DNA of 64,000 nucleotides from Fasciola hepatica (taxonomy: Eukaryota > Platyhelminthes > Trematoda > Plagiorchiida > Fasciolidae): assembly GCA_948099385.1 (NCBI GenBank), contig CANUEZ040000107.1, positions 4,836,001-4,900,000 of the forward strand, given 5' to 3'. The notes below the pieces were generated by a model. That model ran no database searches and was not told the origin of the DNA. It worked only from the letters and a program-made list of their open reading frames with translations. This document shows positions 57,039 to 64,000 of the stretch, piece after piece; position 1 is the stretch's first letter, and every line of letters begins with the position of its first letter. The position numbers and the translations under genes are program-made.

Positions 57039-58585
57039 AGTATTTAAAGAGACAATAGAAGACTCCCGATCTCGAGTGTCCGATCAAATCCATGGCCTGT
57101 GAGACCGAACAGATTGATATGATCTGACTTCCATGGAGCTCAAACTCGTGGATAATACATAAAATAAACCAGATTATTGCTTTACCTGATTTTATTTGAG
57201 TACGAGTAGTAGGAGATTAGATTTCACGTAGTGATTTGTCATGCAGTGTGAAAATTCAGATCACTGAAAACCACGGATGTACTGTGTGAGAGTATGGTGT
57301 GACACATCGTTCGATGGACAGTTTAATTTCACTGACAGACAGTGCGTCATCACCGGCCTCGACCGAGCCCACGAAGCCAAGAACGGCAGGACAGCCGATC
57401 GATGGCGTAAATCAATAGATGAGACGAATCCTGCCAGCGGCATTCAGGCCTCAAGGCGAGGTCGCCCACACCAGTCAGACCAATGCCCTGTGTGCAACGG
57501 GAGGGCGTATGTGACGGCAACCTATATATTCTTTGTTTTTCACCAGTAAAAAGAATTAATTTCGAGGCAGAGTTGGGTTCTCACTAGATCTAGTGAGACG
57601 GTACAAAACACACTGCATGATGGATCATATTGCGTCTTACTTGACTATACTTTTCTTGATGCTTGTCCCGTTTCCACAAGTGAATGTCCTGGAACAAACC
57701 GTTGTGCACTACTGGTTGACGGAAATATTAGGCTGGTCCACCTTCATAGGTAATCTTTCTACAATGCAACCGAGTGAAGCAGTGCAGATACATTTCGCCC
57801 GACCTTTCGAAACGAGAAATGAGTTATCTGAGCAGACTCACATCTGCTTAAGGGAATCGGATATTTTGGTCTATCTTCAAGAGTAGGACCAAACTTCCTG
57901 GATGTCCTACAGACGTTTACAGGGCCCTAAAGTATGATGTGAATTCATAACGGTACTGATTTACAAGATAAAAATGCTAGATACTTTTGTAAGAATCATG
58001 GAGGAATTAGACTGATTAGTAGCATGACCCTTGGTATTATTCATTATCGATTATCTGGTATTCATGATTGTCCTTGTTTGGTTGGAAAATGGTAGTCGTA
58101 TATGACTACTATAGTTGCTATAGTTACAGCAGACGGCAACGAAAATAACAGCTGCTCAAAGTGGAATTCCTCTGTTCTGGTACTACCAGTTAGTCCATTA
58201 GAATGTTCTGATGAGATAACAGTTTCCCCCATTGATTTTTTTAGACTGCAGAATTTGGGAACTCCGAGATCATGATCGATAGACTCAACGTTGTCACTAA
58301 TCATAGACACACCTAATAAATAGGAAAATGCGAGATCGAACGATGTGCCATAACCCGTTATGCTCTCCGTATATGAACAGCAGAACCCGATTTCGGTCCT
58401 CGGGACAAAAAAACAGACAAAAGAAAGCACTTCCAAGACGATATGACCGTGATTATTTGGTAGGTACCCTAGTTTGTGCTTCTTTTTCAATAAAGTATGA
58501 GATTTGATCATCGCGATAACGGCAAATGGATTCATGAGGATTGAAAACACTACAACAACTATGATAAAACAACAACAACATTCAT
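57039..58585. other. Unassigned, with a short piece of the dispersed repeat near 57540-57640
   Basis: 57540-57640 shares GAGGCAGA/GAGGCGGA, CTAGTGAGACGGTACAAAACA-type and CTGCATGATGGATCATATT-like blocks with 61235-61300. Otherwise there are only short frames without motifs. Confidence 0.45.
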
Positions 58586-58589
58586 GGGT

Positions 58590-58715
58590 GATGGAAATCC
58601 ACTTTCATATTTCCTATCCAAAAGTCCAATGCCGCTTACCGGAATCAAACCGGCGGCCCTCCTCTTACCTGGTAGGTGCTCTTCTGGCTGAGCTGTCGCG
58701 GTGCAGCCAGCTGAG
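58590..58715 (-). repeat. tRNA-derived SINE, family 1
   Basis: On the minus strand there is an A-box-like AGCTCAGCCAGAAGAGCACC, then CCGGTTTGATTCCGG (B box), GGCATTGGACTTTTGGATA and GTGGATTTCCATCA. The A-to-B spacing is that of a tRNA. An inverted piece of the same terminal motif (AAGTGGATTCTCATTATCCA) follows at 58755-58774, so the two ends face each other. Confidence 0.75.
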
Positions 58716-58774
58716 TTTGAATAAAGCAAGTGAATATCCAGTGATGCGCAGTGCAAGTGGATTCTCATTATCCA

Positions 58775-59419
58775 TAAGGTTGAGACTTTCGTAACAACAA
58801 TAAATTTTACAAAAAACAGTATTTGAAATGTATTAAACAATAGTAATGGTTTTCAAGTGGTATGTGATTCTGTCACCTCTAAGGTAAGAAGCTTGTACCC
58901 AGTTAGCATCAGTTCTATAGATGGTAGACAGTAATCCGCAGTCTCTGCCATCGTTACCAATCTTGAGTTATTGGGATCTTAGGCAGTTGTCCATTCCAAG
59001 TCTCATGAGTCATGGTTGTCGGCCTTCGACAACGGTTCTGTAATTCCTTGTGACCAAGAGGTATGCTCTTTTCAAAGCAACCATGCGTGGGCATGTATAT
59101 CTGTCGACATAGTTCCAAGACAACAACCTCACGTTTCAGCAATATAGGTTTGAAAGTGTTTCGCATTTGACGATTCTGTCAACACCTCATTCGTATTAGT
59201 TCTGCCACACATTTCACTGGCTGATTCCATAAATTGCTTCAAGGATTCATAATAGATGCTGGCCTTGTGGAACTATTCTCGCCTTCAAATAGCCTTGCAA
59301 CTATAAAAAGACAGTGGGAGGAATGCCAATATATGACTATAAATAGTAGATCAGATTTATATGATATTATTCACCAAACAAAATGAACCCTCCATGGGCA
59401 TCCACTTGCTGTTCTGCGG
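58775..59419. other. Unassigned spacer
   Basis: No gene or repeat recognised between the two SINE families. Confidence 0.45.
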
Positions 59420-59629
59420 AAAGTCAGCGACAGAAGAGTGCTATATCACGTAGTGATGACGCTCAACAAATTGTTCAGAGCCAAGCCAGATAGCCCGGTG
59501 GTAAGATGTTCGACTCGTATTCACTGACCGCGGGCTTGAGTCCCATTGGGGGCTTGATGGATGTGCACTACACAGCCGATGATTCCCAAGAAGCCAGATG
59601 ATACAGTTGTGCTCTCATGATTTTCAATG
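59420..59629 (+). repeat. SINE family 2, plus-strand copy
   Basis: It has a tRNA-like head, GATAGCCCGGTGGTAAGATG (A-box region) and GCGGGCTTGAGTCCC (B-box region), inside a unit of about 210 bases. The unit is repeated in inverted orientation at 60407-60620 at about 92-94% identity by eye. A third diverged copy is at 41468-41600. Confidence 0.8.
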
Positions 59630-60406
59630 GCAAGTTGAGCATCCATACTGCTTGATCAGGTTTTGGCTAAAATTGACCAATACCATGCGACTGGCATATC
59701 TACCAGATGCAACATTTCGAGGACGCGATCAACGGTTACTCAAATGATGACCCAACTTGGTTGTTCAGGCAAATATTGCGCAAAAGTGGCCTTATTCGTC
59801 AGCAATGAGCGAAATAATGCTAGTTGACTAGGTCGCTCCACTGTATGTTGGAAAATCAATCCGTCTATCGCATTTTTTAATATTCCCGTTTATTTCAATC
59901 ATCAAGACCATTATGCACAAACTACATATTTGTTTACCTAAATGACTGAGGAGACTAGACAAAATGCAATCATCATGAAGTATTCGTTTTTCTATGTGCG
60001 GAATTACCCACAGGTTTGTTTGGAATTCTCGCCCGGTTTGTAGGCCAGTTGAGATTCACTTGGCATGTGACTGATTCGTGTGATTTTGAACCACGGCACG
60101 CTATATTTTGGGTCGTGATGTGTAAACGGCTACGGGGCAGCAAAACTTCAGTTTGTTGACTTCAGTGCTACAAAAAAAGGATGCCGACAAATTGAGTAGA
60201 TTATCCACTGACAGATTCTTTTAGATGTGGATAAATTTACTGAAACTGCTGTTTGACAGAAATCAAAAAAAAAATATAATATGAGCTTTCAAAAGATACC
60301 ACAATATTTGAGGTATTTCAGTTGAGTTTGTGATGTGAAGAATGCATCGGCAGTTGCTATCATGATCAGTCAAGTGATTTATCATGCAAAAACAAAGCCT
60401 GAATTC

Positions 60407-60620
60407 CCACTGAACATCATGAGGGTACAACTGTATCATCTGGCTTTTTGGGAATCATCAGCTGTGTAGTGCACATCCATCAAGCCCCCAATGGGACTCA
60501 AGCCCGCGGTCAATGAATACGAGTCGAACATCTTACCACCGGGCTATCTGGTTTGGCTCTGAACAATTTGTTGAACATCATTACTACGTGATATAGCACC
60601 CTTCCGTCACTGACTTTTCA
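60407..60620 (-). repeat. SINE family 2, minus-strand copy
   Basis: Inverted partner of 59420-59629 with a 777-bp spacer. The pair could form a long hairpin if transcribed together. Confidence 0.8.
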
Positions 60621-61014
60621 AGGCCACCTCCTATGGTGATTATTGTCAAGGATAAAACAGATACGCAGTGCTTCCATGGCTTTCTGTGGGGAGCTAAGTA
60701 TTTGATTCACAGTTCTGAATACCTTTTTTTTATTGTGAAGATACATTGAAACCTACTAAAACGTGAACATCTTATTGTGGTTGCGCTGATGGACTACGTG
60801 AAAGGGTATCTGCTGAAGCATCGATAAACGGCCTAGTTTTGTTGGCAGACAGCAATTCTTCGGCTGTCCAAAATCGATGGCAAAGCTCAAGCCAGCGAAG
60901 CTGGTCGATGGTCTCAGTCAGTTCGTGACGAAACGGAGCGAAACCATTTAAACAACCCCGCACTGTCGCCCTTAGCGAACCGAGCGGAGTCAACCAATCG
61001 GCGGCCAAGCGTTG
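60621..61014. other. Unassigned; one 78-codon minus-strand frame
   Basis: The frame at 61008-60772 (-) has ADWLTPLGSLRATVRGCLNG and similar sequence. I do not recognise it and cannot tell whether it is coding. Confidence 0.35.
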
Positions 61015-61275
61015 CTTTGACTGAACGCAACGGATTTAACAAATCGGCGATCAATAGTTGTGTTAACCGACCGTAAAGGAACCAGGCACTCGGGGACGTG
61101 GACTAAATAGACATTCAGAAGACCCGGCTATAGGAACAGCTTTGAACTAATGAGCATCGTACCATGATTTTGGTTTCGGTCACCTAGTATTCCAATATAA
61201 ACTGTTTGTTTTTGAAAAATAAACGAGATGATACCAAGGCGGAAATGTTTTCTCACAAAAGCTAGTGGGACGGAA
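61015..61275 (+). repeat. Dispersed repeat related to 26996-27302
   Basis: Colinear blocks shared with 26996-27302 (see that entry). It is more diverged, but the order of blocks is kept over about 260 bases. Confidence 0.65.
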
Positions 61276-62802
61276 TAGAACACTGCGGAATGAATATTTT
61301 ACTCTACTGGAGACAATTCCGACGTAAGTTCGACGATCTAATGCATTTCTTGTGAATTTCTCAGACGGTAGATTGCAAGCATACTTCACGAATATCTGTT
61401 TTCCCGAGAGTTTCACATACTGTTGATACCGGTCAATGTTAGAGGGAGAGTAATCCTCCTAAAAGTGTACAAATTGGTGTGCATCGATGACTCTGCCAGG
61501 ATAAATTCATCTTTCTATGTGTTCCATCCTATCCTGATATTTTTATTTTCAACGCTTTGTTTTACCAAACCTATGCGTACCTTTGAAAACTGGGCTTACC
61601 ATCAATACAGCAAAATAGCTGTGAGTGACAATGAGTGAAATAATCCAACAAATATACATTCATAGAATGCATTGTTGTCATATTGTATCGTCTACATTCA
61701 ATTCCTTGATTTCTATGATCGTCTACCCTATCGTATAGTCGATCACCACCCGTCTACCACTTGTTTGACTGTGCGTTTTGCGTGCGCGGCAACCACGAGA
61801 TCTACTTACCGCATACTACCTCGGCAATAGCTAGTGCGCGGCTTCTGTACACAGACCCTAGTGAGAATACACATGGTTGGCATTCCACGGTCTTTTCAAA
61901 TCGTTTTCCTCGGTGAACGCGATCGTAGCTTGGGCAGTGAACCCTCCTATACTCGTTGACTTCTATGATCGCCTACAAAAGACTTCGACTCCCAACTCCG
62001 ATCATTCCAGCTTGCTAATGGAAAACGGAAGAAGACAGTACAATGAGTCAAAACACTGTATATTCGTGTGAGAGAATATGCTGTTTGAAGAGAAAATGGA
62101 AAAGCCTCAAACGTGTCCATCCAGTGGGATTGACGGGCACGGCTTAACGAGTTTGTCTTATCTAGTATTGTCGGACGGGTTGTTTCACTGTTCACTCGGC
62201 TAGTACAGCCACATGCGTGGATGGAGGTGTTGACTCGGATTGGCACGTTCACAATGGACAGTAACTTGGCTTCCGTGAGGTTTACGCGACTTCCCGAGAT
62301 GTCATTAGAAGCCTGCATCTTTTGGATGGCAAAAATGCAAGTGGATTTTCCATTATATATACTCATATGCATGTTTCCTATTCAGTGATACATTACTATG
62401 GAAAATGTTTGTCATCAGCTTCTGCTGCATTTATTTGTTGAAGAGCAAAGATACAGTAGTTTTCGCAAATATCACGGCCAGTCACAGGCTGCCGAACGAT
62501 GAAGTTGTCGGTGCTGACGAGTCTCTATGATCCACAATGTCCAAACTTCACTACGATGACCGTTCGCAATGAACATAACTCCTGTCCAAATTATGCGTAA
62601 TCAAGGATCAAGAACACCGACTGGACGAGCACACAATCGAACTTGTATTCTGTGCAATCCTAGTGTAAATGAACATGCAGATGTAAACAAACAACATGAA
62701 GTGTAGTACTGCGAACATTAAACAATGCCCACGCAATGACCAAATTTACAGTGGAGACTGAGACGGACAATTTTCTCGCTTTTCGATTTGGGATAAGGTA
62801 GA
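61276..62802. other. Unassigned, with a SINE-family-1 end near 62310-62355
   Basis: 62310-62355 carries CATCTTTTGGATG...AATGCAAGTGGATTTTCCA, the terminal part of SINE family 1 in plus orientation. No gene is recognised in the rest. Confidence 0.5.
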
Positions 62803-63593
62803 ATGGAGGACAGACATATAGAAAGGAAGGTGTATCAGAAGTGCACATGGTTGGGGCAATACGCACATTTCCTTAGTCTTTTCCCCCTACGATACAAAAG
62901 AAAACTAGTGAGTTGTCTGATCTACAGAGCAAGAAACATCTGTAGTCCTGACGCGATTGCTCAAGAACTTGAGCACATACGTGACACATTAATAAAAAAC
63001 GGCTATCCAGAACCGTTTATCCGTCAACATATGGGAGAGAGGAGACACAAGATGAAAGTGCAAATGGCCAAGAAAAAGGATGTCTTCCCAACTATCCCGT
63101 TCAATAGTGACAAAACCTTAGAAATACCGGACCTACGCCTATCCAAGGCCCTTGGGAAGTCCTTTCCCGCTGCACATTTCCGAATCTTATCAAATACCAA
63201 GCTTTTCATTGTTCATCAATCCAAGGACAGATTGCCTCATCAGCCTCAATCTTTTATTCTACATTAATTTACGTGCTCTTGTTGTGCACAGTATATTGTA
63301 CATACGATGAGACGCCTGTCTGAGAGGATATCAGAACACGTCCCGGCTTCTTTACGCAAAAGAACAGTTTGAACTATCAATAGCGCAATCATACAACATC
63401 TGGTGAATAGCGGATATCGAATCGACATAGTGACAGCTTTCAGACCAGTCCTGACAACTCCCGGAGTTCGCGCAAAAGGATTACGCAGGCGGTTGCTGAT
63501 GACGTCAGAAGCCATAGCAATTTGACTATTGAAGTCGGAATTGTGTAAGCAACGTAACCTCACGCAACAACTGTTGTTGCCGTGGCCGTAACA
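62803..63593 (+). mobile_element. Degenerate Penelope-like element, linker and GIY-YIG endonuclease end
   Basis: A 154-codon open stretch starts in the region after RT (FPLRYKRKLVSCLIYRARNI, then GYPEPFIRQHMGERR), and continues to a TAA at 63265. In the same frame past the stop the endonuclease reads FTCSCCAQYIVHTMRRLSER and ISEHVPASLRKR, which has the GIY-YIG arrangement with YIG changed to YIV. Further stops follow near 63370 and 63523, and the element ends at about 63593 in LLLPWP. The first half (RT) is absent. The end matches the Penelope-like relic at 42.2-44.0 kb. Confidence 0.78.
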
Positions 63594-64000
63594 AGTGATT
63601 TTCTTATGGTTCCCATGTACAGATTCTCCCCAACCCCGCACCTCTTTTTTCACACCTGTGTTTTCACGCCATTTGGTTACACATTTCGCACTTACTGTCG
63701 TTCACACTAAGGACAAGGTTTATCAAGTTGAAGCATGTTGTCAAGTTACCGGATTTGTTGCACACTTACTTACTCACTGCTATCTATAGCTGCGTATGTA
63801 CTCTCCTTTACCCAGTACTAATATACGTAAATGCCTGAAGTGATAAATCGAAAAGAAATTTCTTCGTGTTGCAAGCTTTATCATGAAGTATTGTTGTTAA
63901 TAGTCACTACAGTTTTCCCTGAAAAGGGGTTCACTAGTATCTGTTCTGAAAGTAATGCACATATCTGATGTGTTTCCATTTTTTAACGGTCAATTGTAAC
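63594..64000. other. Unassigned right edge
   Basis: Short frames only; no motif recognised up to the window end. Confidence 0.45.

Overview
The window looks like nuclear DNA of a digenean trematode (a fasciolid- or opisthorchiid-like fluke). The reasons are intron-rich coding with short GT-AG exons, a CsRn1-type Ty3/Gypsy element with a CHCC Gag knuckle, degenerate RTE-like and Penelope-like elements, tRNA-derived SINEs and long TA/TG microsatellites. The species cannot be fixed from sequence alone.

Region 1 (1-22175, + strand) is the C-terminal half of one large gene of the CHD6-9/Kismet class of chromatin remodellers. I model 15 exons whose junction phases all agree. They total 5919 nt, an open frame of 1972 residues plus a stop. 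The SNF2 helicase and chromodomains must lie upstream of base 1. Visible parts are the conserved block that follows the helicase, SANT/SLIDE-like modules, the [12 protein letters not shown] block, an RG/AT-hook-rich linker, one BRK domain split by an intron, polyQ tracts and a C-terminal VLDLSK motif. Its introns carry an RTE relic (intron 7), an inverted-repeat hairpin (intron 11), and a 6.3 kb intron 13 that holds an RTE relic and an internally deleted Gypsy element with 158-bp LTRs and a GGTGG target duplication.

Region 2 (22176-41470) has no gene I can support. It holds the likely 3' UTR, two interleaved long inverted-repeat pairs (493-bp arms and 163-bp arms), a BEL/Pao-derived deletion product bounded by 33-bp inverted repeats with a cluster of small palindromes, and about 9 kb of unassigned sequence.

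Region 3 (41470-64000) is a repeat graveyard with one young element. There is a Penelope-like relic at 42.2-44.0 kb. An old minus-strand Gypsy (about 45.46-54.92 kb) has been interrupted twice: by a 301-bp solo LTR in its integrase, and by an apparently intact 5.6 kb CsRn1-like element in its reverse transcriptase. The young element has 412-bp LTRs that differ at one position by eye, a GATC target duplication, full gag and pol frames, and a textbook -1 frameshift signal (slippery heptamer plus hairpin). A plus-strand relic of the same family lies at 55.34-56.08 kb. An RTE fragment, SINE copies (two forming an inverted pair) and a second Penelope-like relic with GIY-YIG remains fill the rest.

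All functional statements come from reading motifs; no database search was run.
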